28,239 nucleotides of DNA, from contig JBCCFD010000040.1 of NCBI GenBank assembly GCA_039029915.1, positions 1 to 28,239 of the forward strand, given 5' to 3'. The notes under the pieces were generated by a model. It worked only from the letters and a program-made list of their open reading frames with translations. It searched no databases and was not told the origin of the DNA. The position numbers were made by a program, and so were the translations under genes. Positions 8,190-14,721 of the stretch are shown one piece after another. Positions within the stretch are counted from its first letter, which is position 1. Each line of letters starts with the position of its first letter. The stretch comes from QQUD01 sp039029915 (GTDB taxonomy: Bacteria; Chloroflexota; Anaerolineae; Promineifilales; Promineifilaceae).

Positions 8190-8687
8190 ATGTTACTACT
8201 CGAACTTGATGCACATCCCAAAGCGAGTAAAGGGCAGCTGAGTAGCTGGTATCAACAGTATCACAAAGCCCCTGAATTTACTTACTGGCTGGTTGAATCC
8301 ATCACCTCAAAAAGCATCGCCCAACAAAGAAATGGCTCGTGGCTATTGAAGCATGGCTTAGAAAGAAAAGTGGAGATTGAGCTAGAGCAGTTCGATATCA
8401 TTTCCAAAAGCTGCTTAACTATCACAAATTGGGAAACAATTTTGCACCTGTGTCAAAGTTTGGCTTTAAATCCACCGCTATTGGATAGATCAGCTCTTAA
8501 TTTCCAGCCATTTCTTGTTCAGCACGCGCAGCATCCAAAGCCGTTTGTGCGCGCCTGGTCAATCACAGCACTGCATGAGTTATCCAAAACATTTTTAATT
8601 TTAAAAGAAGACGCTGTGAGATTGGTGCAAACGGCCGTAAATGATCCCGCAAAATCAGTTCAAGCCCGCATTCGGAATTTGAGATAA
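8190..8687 (+). CDS. Small alpha-helical protein of unknown function (HEAT-like)
   Basis: A 165-residue, predicted all-helical protein. The C-terminal part (QHPKPFVRAWSITALHELS, then VNDPAKSVQARIRNL) resembles HEAT-repeat units as found in bacterial repair or scaffold proteins. No catalytic motif, signal or membrane span is seen. It is divergent from the HD gene across 141 bp. No good ribosome site precedes the ATG, so the start is uncertain. ACGGCCGT at 8631 encodes TAV within the HEAT-like part. A HEAT-like helical protein is the most I can say. Confidence 0.6.
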   Translation: MLLLELDAHPKASKGQLSSWYQQYHKAPEFTYWLVESITSKSIAQQRNGSWLLKHGLERKVEIELEQFDIISKSCLTITNWETILHLCQSLALNPPLLDRSALNFQPFLVQHAQHPKPFVRAWSITALHELSKTFLILKEDAVRLVQTAVNDPAKSVQARIRNLR

Positions 8688-8755
8688 GGCAATCTCCCCG
8701 AAATGACCTTTCGCATCATTAGTTTAAATTTCCCATATATTTCCTCCCAAATATA

Positions 8756-8784
8756 TTGACAAAACATGGACAAATGGCTATATT
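8756..8784 (+). promoter_or_regulatory. Sigma70-type promoter of the SRPBCC/CrtI-like/ABA4-like cluster
   Basis: TTGACA (8756-8761), a 17-base spacer, then TATATT (8779-8784): a near-consensus housekeeping promoter. Transcription would start near 8791, about 50 bases before the ATG at 8841. Confidence 0.75.
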
Positions 8785-8824
8785 CCAATCATAGATTAAT
8801 TTAATGTCCACTTTTTTCTGGACA
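8767..8824. promoter_or_regulatory. Candidate operator: TGGACA boxes at the cluster promoter
   Basis: TGGACA occurs in the promoter spacer (8767-8772). An inverted pair, TGTCCA (8805-8810) and TGGACA (8819-8824), separated by 8 bases, covers the early transcript. The placement suits a repressor. No regulator gene is adjacent, so the protein is unknown. Confidence 0.4.
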
Positions 8825-8840
8825 AAACGGGATTTAAATC

Positions 8841-9326
8841 ATGCCTACTTTTGACTACAAGTTCACGGTTAACGCCCCACTGCAGGTTGTTTCTGATTTT
8901 CACCACGACGCATCAGTATTAAAGACCTTGACACCACCACCTATTTTTGCCCAAATTCATCAGTTTGATCCAATGGGTGAAGGCGCTATCGCAAAGTTCA
9001 CGCTCTGGTTTGGGCCAATCCCAATTCGCTGGGAAGCAGAGCATTCAAACGTCTCAATCAACGGTTTTACCGATACTCAAAAATATGGCCCGTTAAAATC
9101 ATGGCAGCATACGCATCGGTTTACGGCCGTTTCCCCCACAGTGACCCAAGTTCACGAACAAATTAAGTATGAACATCCAAGCGGCGTCCAAGGCATTCTA
9201 ACTCGCCTAGCCTTTAGCAAACCAGGGCTTTTTGGCCTTTTTACCGCCCGAAAATTCATTACCCGCTATCACGTTGCTAAATCTAGTAAGGCTTCTAGTT
9301 CAAGCACAACCTCAAACTCAATATGA
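8841..9326 (+). CDS. SRPBCC-superfamily ligand-binding protein
   Basis: A 161-residue START/Bet v1-like (SRPBCC) protein. Its opening, MPTFDYKFTVNAPLQVVSDFHHD, is the typical first strand and helix pair. GEGAIAKFTLWFGPIPIRWEAEH and a long C-terminal helix (GILTRLAFSKPGLFGLF and on) follow. The fold encloses a hydrophobic cavity that binds or converts lipids and polyketides. The last residues are a low-complexity Ser/Thr tail. Its stop overlaps the start of the flavoprotein gene as ATGA, so the two are coupled. A role as carrier or cyclase for the flavoprotein's substrate is inferred. Confidence 0.82.
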   Translation: MPTFDYKFTVNAPLQVVSDFHHDASVLKTLTPPPIFAQIHQFDPMGEGAIAKFTLWFGPIPIRWEAEHSNVSINGFTDTQKYGPLKSWQHTHRFTAVSPTVTQVHEQIKYEHPSGVQGILTRLAFSKPGLFGLFTARKFITRYHVAKSSKASSSSTTSNSI

Positions 9327-10780
9327 CCCACACACTCGTTATTGGCGCTGGCATCGGTGGCCTAACCACGGCCGCCCTTTTACTCAAAGCAGGCCACAAA
9401 GTAACTGTATTAGAATCACACTTCTATCCGGGTGGGAGCGCGGGCACTTTTTATTATCGAAGATTCCGCTTTAATGCTGGGGCAACCTTAGCTGGGGGGT
9501 TCGCCCCTGGTGGGCCTCATCATCGCTTAGCCGAGATTTTAGGGATTGAATGGCCGGTTAAACCGGTAGACCCCGCTTGGCGAGTTCATTTGCCAAACGG
9601 CCGTGTCGTCACTCAGTGGGGTGACCCAGACCGCTGGCATGAAGAGCGGTTTGAAGCATTTCCCCGTGCGGAAGGATTTTGGAAAAAGCAGGAGCTGTTG
9701 GCAGATATTTCATGGGACATCTCCACACGGCCGTTTCCGTGGCCACCCCAATCTGTGAGAGACATTGCCACGTTAGCAACCTCCATGCGGCCTAAAACCT
9801 TTTTGTCCCTCCCTTATCTGTTTAGCACAATCGGTCAAATTGCCCCGTTGGATGACCCCATGTTTAAAGCGTTTTTAGACGCTCAACTGCTTATTGCGGC
9901 ACAAGCGACATCTGAAGAAACGAGCGCTCTTTACGGAGCTGCGGCCCTTGATTTGCCCCGTCGGGGTGTCAATCACGTCAAAAACGGCATTGGTGGGCTT
10001 TCAGAAACCTTAGTCGATTGGATTCGTCAAAACGGAGGCGAAGTTCATTATCGACAGCGGGTTGATAAAATTGAGCTTCAAAATGGTAAAGCGCATCAGG
10101 TAATTACAAAAAAAGGCACTGTCTTCCAAGCCGATAATTTTGTGGCCAACGTTACCCCTTGGGCGCTGCAAAACTTACTTGAAAAGCAATCACCCCCGTC
10201 TCTCAACAAAAAAATAAGCAAGTTAGACCCAACGTGGGGGGCCTTCATTCTTTATCTTGGCATTGACAGCAGCAAGCTGCCTCAAGGTTTACCCGGACAT
10301 CATCAAGTAATTGCAGATCATACAAAACCACTTGGGGAAACTAACTCTGTATTTGTGTCATTTTCTGACAGGGATGACCCGACCCGTGCCCCCGAAGGAA
10401 TGCAAGCTGTCACGATGTCGACGCATACAGATATTGCGCCATGGTGGACGCTGCGTAATGGAGACAGCAAAGCCGCCTATGAAGAACGCCGTGAGCAATA
10501 CGCTGAAAAAATGATTGCCACGGCCGAAAAAGCGATTCCTGATTTGCGAAAAGCAATTACCTTGTGCAAACCGGGCACACCCGTTACCTTTGAATTTTAC
10601 ACGCAACGCCCGCTCGGCATGGTTGGCGGCTTTCCTCAAAACTCGATATTTAAATCAATGGGGCCAAAAACGGCCGTGCCTAATTTATGGATGGTGGGAG
10701 ACTCTATTTTCCCAGGACAATCGACGGCAGGGGTGACACTTGGCGGTATGCGGGTGGCAGCTGAAGTGCTGGCAAACTAA
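9323..10780 (+). CDS. CrtI-like FAD-dependent carotenoid/retinoid desaturase or isomerase family protein
   Basis: A 485-residue flavoprotein of the phytoene-desaturase/CrtISO/retinol-saturase superfamily. The N-terminal Rossmann motif GAGIGGLTTAALL (about residues 8-20) and the FAD ribose Glu in VTVLESHFYPGGSAGTF are clear. The C-terminal NLWMVGDSIFPGQSTAGVTL is the family's second FAD-binding signature. Length is normal. Exact reaction (desaturation, saturation, isomerisation) cannot be decided from sequence. It is coupled by ATGA to the SRPBCC gene and followed after 47 bases by an ABA4-like gene, which supports a carotenoid or isoprenoid role. It carries three exact ACGGCCGT copies (9597, 9727, 10670) in two different reading frames. 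Confidence 0.85.
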   Translation: MTHTLVIGAGIGGLTTAALLLKAGHKVTVLESHFYPGGSAGTFYYRRFRFNAGATLAGGFAPGGPHHRLAEILGIEWPVKPVDPAWRVHLPNGRVVTQWGDPDRWHEERFEAFPRAEGFWKKQELLADISWDISTRPFPWPPQSVRDIATLATSMRPKTFLSLPYLFSTIGQIAPLDDPMFKAFLDAQLLIAAQATSEETSALYGAAALDLPRRGVNHVKNGIGGLSETLVDWIRQNGGEVHYRQRVDKIELQNGKAHQVITKKGTVFQADNFVANVTPWALQNLLEKQSPPSLNKKISKLDPTWGAFILYLGIDSSKLPQGLPGHHQVIADHTKPLGETNSVFVSFSDRDDPTRAPEGMQAVTMSTHTDIAPWWTLRNGDSKAAYEERREQYAEKMIATAEKAIPDLRKAITLCKPGTPVTFEFYTQRPLGMVGGFPQNSIFKSMGPKTAVPNLWMVGDSIFPGQSTAGVTLGGMRVAAEVLAN

Positions 10781-10827
10781 TCTGCTGATTAACTAATAAA
10801 TTAACAAACTATTTTCAAAGGAAGAGC

Positions 10828-11277
10828 ATGGAAAAATTCTACCAGTACATCAATGCAGTCCCAATGCCGCTGTGGCTTGGCATGATGTTTGCCCCAAAGA
10901 GCAAGTGGGTTGAACGAGGTAGCCGATCAAGCTCAATTTTTATGATTACGGCCGTTCATTACGTCATGGCCATCATCAACGCAATCCGCCAAGACCAAGC
11001 TAGCGAGGGTCAGACTAACCTTGATTTATCCTCGCTCGAGGGCATCCGGCAGGGGTTAAGCACGCGGCAGGGGGCACTTGCCGGCTGGACACATATGCTG
11101 GCCCTTGATCTTTTTACAGGCGCATGGATATATCGCCAGTGCCAAAAGCTCAATGCGCCCTCTTGGCTGCGCGTCGTGGCAATTGGTTTTACTCTGATGA
11201 CAGGCCCATTTGGACTGCTGATCTTTTTGGGCTGGCGCTGGCTGATTGCTGGTCAGAGCGAGGCGTTTGAAGAGTAA
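10828..11277 (+). CDS. ABA4-like (DUF4281) membrane protein
   Basis: A 149-residue integral membrane protein with about four hydrophobic segments (near residues 12-22, 38-52, 88-102 and 115-140). PLWLGMMFAPKSKW near the start, LDLFTGAWIYRQ in the middle and LMTGPFGLLIFLGWRW at the end match the ABA4-like family. In plants ABA4 is required for neoxanthin synthesis; bacterial members are uncharacterised. Its position directly after a CrtI-like enzyme, with a strong AAAGGAAG ribosome site, suggests a shared carotenoid-related job. Its 3' end overlaps the convergent gene at 11189-11488 by 89 bp. Confidence 0.78.
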   Translation: MEKFYQYINAVPMPLWLGMMFAPKSKWVERGSRSSSIFMITAVHYVMAIINAIRQDQASEGQTNLDLSSLEGIRQGLSTRQGALAGWTHMLALDLFTGAWIYRQCQKLNAPSWLRVVAIGFTLMTGPFGLLIFLGWRWLIAGQSEAFEE

Positions 11278-11488
11278 TTATCCCTTTTAGCAGAATAAGA
11301 ACACCGCAAAATATAAGCGTGACCCCAACTGCCATCAATCCAATAAGCAGTCGGTTTTCAATTTGTGATATCCACGAAACGGCCGTGTAACCTAACCCAG
11401 CCGCCATCACGCTCATTCCCAAAATCGATAGCAACTGCAAAATTTCTCTGCGTTCCGCAGATTTAAGATGATATAAAATTTTTGCCAT
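11189..11488 (-). CDS. Small two-span membrane protein, unknown function
   Basis: A 99-residue protein with two hydrophobic segments (about residues 22-38 and 45-67) after a charged N-terminus (MAKILYHLKSAERREIL), and a hydrophilic Ser-rich tail. I do not recognise the family. I chose the ATG at 11488 because GGGGAG lies 7 bases upstream; an ATG five codons earlier has no ribosome site. The last 30 or so codons lie antisense to the ABA4-like gene, so the tail may be incidental read-through. It carries ACGGCCGT (11379, encoding TAV), which supports its being a real gene, since all other copies here are coding. Confidence 0.6.
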   Translation of the reverse strand: MAKILYHLKSAERREILQLLSILGMSVMAAGLGYTAVSWISQIENRLLIGLMAVGVTLIFCGVLILLKGIITLQTPRSDQQSASASPKRSAVQMGLSSE

Positions 11489-11575
11489 GGATTGGCTCCC
11501 CATGAATTAGTTTTTGCTATAAATTTAGCAATTGACTCCACATTCATCTTAATAGGAAAGCAATGACCTGTGGAT

Positions 11576-11629
11576 GGGAAAACGGTCCTTTAAGTTTTCC
11601 CAAAGTCTAAAAAATTTAAATGGTATAAT
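11576..11629 (+). promoter_or_regulatory. Extended -10 promoter for a leaderless transcript, with upstream inverted repeat
   Basis: TGGTATAAT (TATAAT at 11624-11629) ends only 6 bases before the ATG at 11636, so transcription should begin at or near the start codon. GGGAAAAC (11576-11583) and GTTTTCCC (11594-11601) form a perfect inverted repeat at the -35 position and may be a regulator site. There is no ribosome site and no good -35. Confidence 0.65.
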
Positions 11630-11635
11630 TTTTGA

Positions 11636-12142
11636 ATGAGTGATTATTTTATTTGCCCGGAGTGTGGGGCTGATGTGCCCGTTGGTGCTCACTTTTGCCC
11701 TGAATGCTACTCTGATGAAGAGACAGGATGGTCAGAGGAAGCTGAATATGCCGATTTGCTCCCCTATGATGCTGGAGACTCTTTAGCACAGGAATTTTTT
11801 GGTGGCAACGTATCTGAATCGACCAATAACAATCGATATGTACTCATCGCCCTCTCCGTTTTCACAGTCATTGCCCTAGTCGTATCCATTGGTGTCGGGA
11901 ACCCAGTTTTTGTTATTTTGACGCTTCTAGGCATTGGTGCTTACTACTATTGGACCCAAAACAAACCAGATTCATCAGCTAAAAGAGAAAAGGCTCTATA
12001 TCAAGATTTGTTGTCAAAGGCTCGCGGTGATGCGGCGCTCGTGCAGAGGTGGCTAGATTACGAGAAAAGCAAAAATCCTGATTCAACTCAGCTTGAGCTT
12101 ATGGAAGATGCACTGATTCGGTGGGAGCGCGACAACCATTAG
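11636..12142 (+). CDS. Zinc-ribbon membrane protein
   Basis: A 168-residue protein with an N-terminal double-CxxC zinc ribbon (CPEC at 8-11 and CPEC at 22-25), an acidic linker, then two close membrane spans (about residues 68-86 and 89-105). The cytoplasmic C-terminus is helical and charged (KREKALYQDLLSKARGD to the end). Zinc ribbons of this type often mark small membrane adaptor or assembly proteins; the partner is unknown. The mRNA is probably leaderless (promoter at 11624). It is convergent with the universal-stress fusion gene, with a hairpin between them. It has no ACGGCCGT copy. Confidence 0.78.
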   Translation: MSDYFICPECGADVPVGAHFCPECYSDEETGWSEEAEYADLLPYDAGDSLAQEFFGGNVSESTNNNRYVLIALSVFTVIALVVSIGVGNPVFVILTLLGIGAYYYWTQNKPDSSAKREKALYQDLLSKARGDAALVQRWLDYEKSKNPDSTQLELMEDALIRWERDNH

Positions 12143-12149
12143 GGCAACG

Positions 12150-12179
12150 AATCGAAGTCACTGCGGCTGGACTTCGATT
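12150..12179. terminator. Terminator-like hairpin between convergent genes
   Basis: AATCGAAGTC (12150-12159) pairs perfectly with GACTTCGATT (12170-12179) around a 10-base loop. It lies between two convergent stop codons and touches the stop of the minus-strand gene. No T-run follows on either side, so termination strength is doubtful. Confidence 0.55.
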
Positions 12180-13914
12180 ATCGGCAAATCAAAACCGGAA
12201 TTTGGGACTCTCGCAGGATGCGTTCCGCGGTACTGCCGAGCATCATATGCCGCAAAGGCTGATAGCTAAACCCGCCGATCAAAAAGTAAGTACACTCTTG
12301 CTCTTCTGCCACTTCCAAAAGTGAATCCCCGATACTTTTATCTTTCAAAAAGTAATTCGCTTTTACGCCACGGCTTTCAATATACTGTTTGGCCTCATCA
12401 AGCTGTTTTTCACTGGTGCGATTTGTTTCAACAGTAACCACATACAGCGTCGTTCTCCATTTGATCGCATTATAGGTTGCCAAAAACAGCGCTTCTTTTG
12501 ATTTTGGGCTCCCATCATATCCTAAGCAGGCTCTCCCAAAATTCAGCTTACCGCCGGTTGGCACAACAATCATAGGACGAGGGGATTCTTGAACAAGCTG
12601 ACGTATGTTTGGATCAAGGCGGGGTAGCGCTTCATAAGCAGGCGGCCTTTGACATGAGACAATCATCAAATCTGAAAAAGCGGCCCAATCTAGTAACGGT
12701 TTCACCGGATTACCAGACACCTCAATGGCTAACTGACCTTCTAAATTGGCAGCTTTGCATTTTTCATCAAAAATTTGCTGGATTCTTTGGACCCGCTTTT
12801 GCTCACGCAGCGCTTTTTTAGGAATAACATGTAATCCTAGAATGTGGTCTTTGTCATACTGCGCAACCTCAAGAAGTTCGTCTAACAGTAACCATCCGTC
12901 TTCACGGCCGTTTATTTCAATCAGCATATGTTCAAAAAGATGGTTATCTCGCTGACGAGCCATCTGCTGCTGACGCCACAAGCCAGGTTTTGGCCCCCGA
13001 TTAAGATGGGGTGAGATGGATTTTAAAAAGCGGCTGAGCAAGGATGGTTTTTCATTTGAATCTAGCAGTTCAGTAACGGCCGTTTCCATTTCAACTTCCC
13101 AGCCCAAAGCTTCTTCAAGCTCATTCTGCTTTTCCGAAAGGACCATAAACATGTCTGCTTCCGTACGCTTGGGAAAGCGATGCAAAATCCCCATATCCCG
13201 TATAATGTGAATGACGGGCAGGTAGCTTTCCTCATACCATTTTTTAATTGCTGTTTCCACTAAAGCGGGATCATCTAACGTCTTGTCGGCTTGCTCCAAT
13301 TGGGCTTTCTCCGCCTCAATTTGATTCAAAAAGATATCATACTCATTACAGAATGTCATGAGTAAATCTGCATCAGGAAAGTGGCTATCGAGGTTCGTTT
13401 CCTCGAGAAAATCAGCATAAAACGCCTTACAGATCAACTCGCTGGGATCATCATCAGGCGTCAGGGGCACTCGGGTTTTAACTTCAGTGACATAGGCTGA
13501 AATGGTGGCTGAACCCAGCTGGCGAGCAATTGATACCCGGTGATTCCCATCTTGCACAAAGTAGCTTTCTCCAACTTGATAGACCTCGATGGGGGGAATC
13601 CCAGTCATATCAGAAACGGCCGTTTTTACCCCAACCCAACGCTCCTGATTCCCATCTTTCTTAGGTAAAAAACTGCGCGTAAAGTCTTCATACCGGCCCA
13701 CGCTGCCCACGATGCGATCTAAGTCGATCTCCTGCAGACCCCGTTCGATTGGGGCACCCGTTACTTTTAACTGTTGGCTGATATCATCATAATTTAATAG
13801 CTCTGTGGATTCTCCTCTTAATCGAGCCAGAATCTGTTGAATCGCTGCCTGCTGGCGAGCCTTCTGAAAATCACGTAGTGCAATTTGATAATTGGCTTTC
13901 TTAGGATCAAACAT
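12178..13914 (-). CDS. ParB/sulfiredoxin-like domain fused to two universal-stress domains
   Basis: A 578-residue soluble multidomain protein. The N-terminal third contains a ParB/sulfiredoxin-like core (about residues 65-150): GIPPIEVYQVG followed by YFVQDGNHRVSIARQLG, where DGNHR is the hallmark. A helical linker (about 150-315) follows. Then come two universal-stress-protein domains (about 325-455 and 460-578). The second keeps the nucleotide-loop pattern as GGFS, then LGSTAERIL, ending in the family signature IPVLICR. USP domains bind ATP or respond to stress; the ParB-like fold can bind DNA or nucleotide. The fused function is unknown. It follows the DinB gene by 6 bases. It carries ACGGCCGT at 12904, 13076 and 13616. 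Confidence 0.82.
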   Translation of the reverse strand: MFDPKKANYQIALRDFQKARQQAAIQQILARLRGESTELLNYDDISQQLKVTGAPIERGLQEIDLDRIVGSVGRYEDFTRSFLPKKDGNQERWVGVKTAVSDMTGIPPIEVYQVGESYFVQDGNHRVSIARQLGSATISAYVTEVKTRVPLTPDDDPSELICKAFYADFLEETNLDSHFPDADLLMTFCNEYDIFLNQIEAEKAQLEQADKTLDDPALVETAIKKWYEESYLPVIHIIRDMGILHRFPKRTEADMFMVLSEKQNELEEALGWEVEMETAVTELLDSNEKPSLLSRFLKSISPHLNRGPKPGLWRQQQMARQRDNHLFEHMLIEINGREDGWLLLDELLEVAQYDKDHILGLHVIPKKALREQKRVQRIQQIFDEKCKAANLEGQLAIEVSGNPVKPLLDWAAFSDLMIVSCQRPPAYEALPRLDPNIRQLVQESPRPMIVVPTGGKLNFGRACLGYDGSPKSKEALFLATYNAIKWRTTLYVVTVETNRTSEKQLDEAKQYIESRGVKANYFLKDKSIGDSLLEVAEEQECTYFLIGGFSYQPLRHMMLGSTAERILRESQIPVLICR

Positions 13915-13920
13915 GAGTGA

Positions 13921-14502
13921 CTATTCCCGGTCAAACCACTCGACCTCAGGTTGTTGAAGCAAACGACTGACATCGTTTACATGATGCATATTATGATAAA
14001 GCGTAAAAAATATAATTTCGCGAATGGTCATCTGCCCCAAAAGCGGATGGTCAACGGCATACTTATCTAAATCCGATTCTGACCATTCGCCTACTTTTTG
14101 AACAAACTGCTCGCTTTTATATTGCCATTTACTAAGCAAGTTGCGCTTTGTTTCTGCCGTCTCCTCGCCAATATCTGGCAAATAAGGCCCCCCAGCTTTG
14201 CCACCTTGAGCAAGTGCAACATTGGTATATTCATGACGAACTACTGCCAGCGTCCGCGATTGATGTTTAGCTAAACCAAATCGCATTCTTAAAGCCAGCT
14301 TTGGTAAACCTAAGCCCAAAATAACAGGCGAACAAGACCGAATAAGGTGATCCAAATTGTCGGCTGGCGTCCATACATCCTTTGAAGAGGCGAAAAAATC
14401 AGCAAGCTGTATTTGGCTGAAAAAATCATGGACCCACTTTGATTCCATTTGGTATGAATCAATTAATTCTTTTTGGGTAAAGGGTGCTCCCAAAGGGTTC
14501 AT
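13921..14502 (-). CDS. DinB-family four-helix protein
   Basis: A 193-residue DinB/YfiT-like protein. The probable metal-binding histidines are visible: one in NLDHLIRS (about residue 52) and the pair in TLYHNMHHVNDVSRLL (about 170-174), the usual end of the family's last core helix. Such proteins are metal-dependent transferases or thiol S-transferases, often linked to stress or damage responses; the substrate here is unknown. GAGGAG precedes the ATG by 6 bases. The universal-stress fusion gene begins 6 bases after this stop, so the two likely form an operon. It lacks ACGGCCGT. Confidence 0.8.
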   Translation of the reverse strand: MNPLGAPFTQKELIDSYQMESKWVHDFFSQIQLADFFASSKDVWTPADNLDHLIRSCSPVILGLGLPKLALRMRFGLAKHQSRTLAVVRHEYTNVALAQGGKAGGPYLPDIGEETAETKRNLLSKWQYKSEQFVQKVGEWSESDLDKYAVDHPLLGQMTIREIIFFTLYHNMHHVNDVSRLLQQPEVEWFDRE

Positions 14503-14620
14503 AAAAATCTCCTCATAGCAATCAAGATGTATAGGATTTTATCTCAAAAAAAGGGAACTTTATAATAAATATGTGAAGATCATAAGCGGAAAGAAATCGT
14601 TTGAATGACTTGAAACAAAA

Positions 14621-14713
14621 ATCCTCTGAGGCTTGCGGATGTCTAACGAGCATTTCAACCTTATGCGACCTTACGGTGCGAAAGTCTAGCGTGCCACAAA
14701 ACCCTCAGAGGAT
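14621..14713 (-). terminator. 93-bp structured terminator-like element after the vWA gene
   Basis: On the minus strand, ATCCTCTGAGG (14713-14703) pairs perfectly with CCTCAGAGGAT (14631-14621), followed directly by TTTTTG, as in an intrinsic terminator. The 71 bases between the arms hold further small pairing (for example GC-ACC with GGT-GC), so this is larger than a normal terminator and may be a structured RNA. It lies 8 bases after the vWA stop. Confidence 0.55.
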
Positions 14714-14721
14714 CATCTTTT

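Noticed and set aside
10358..10639. Minus-strand frame inside the CrtI-like gene
   Set aside because: Shadow of a clearly coding region on the other strand.
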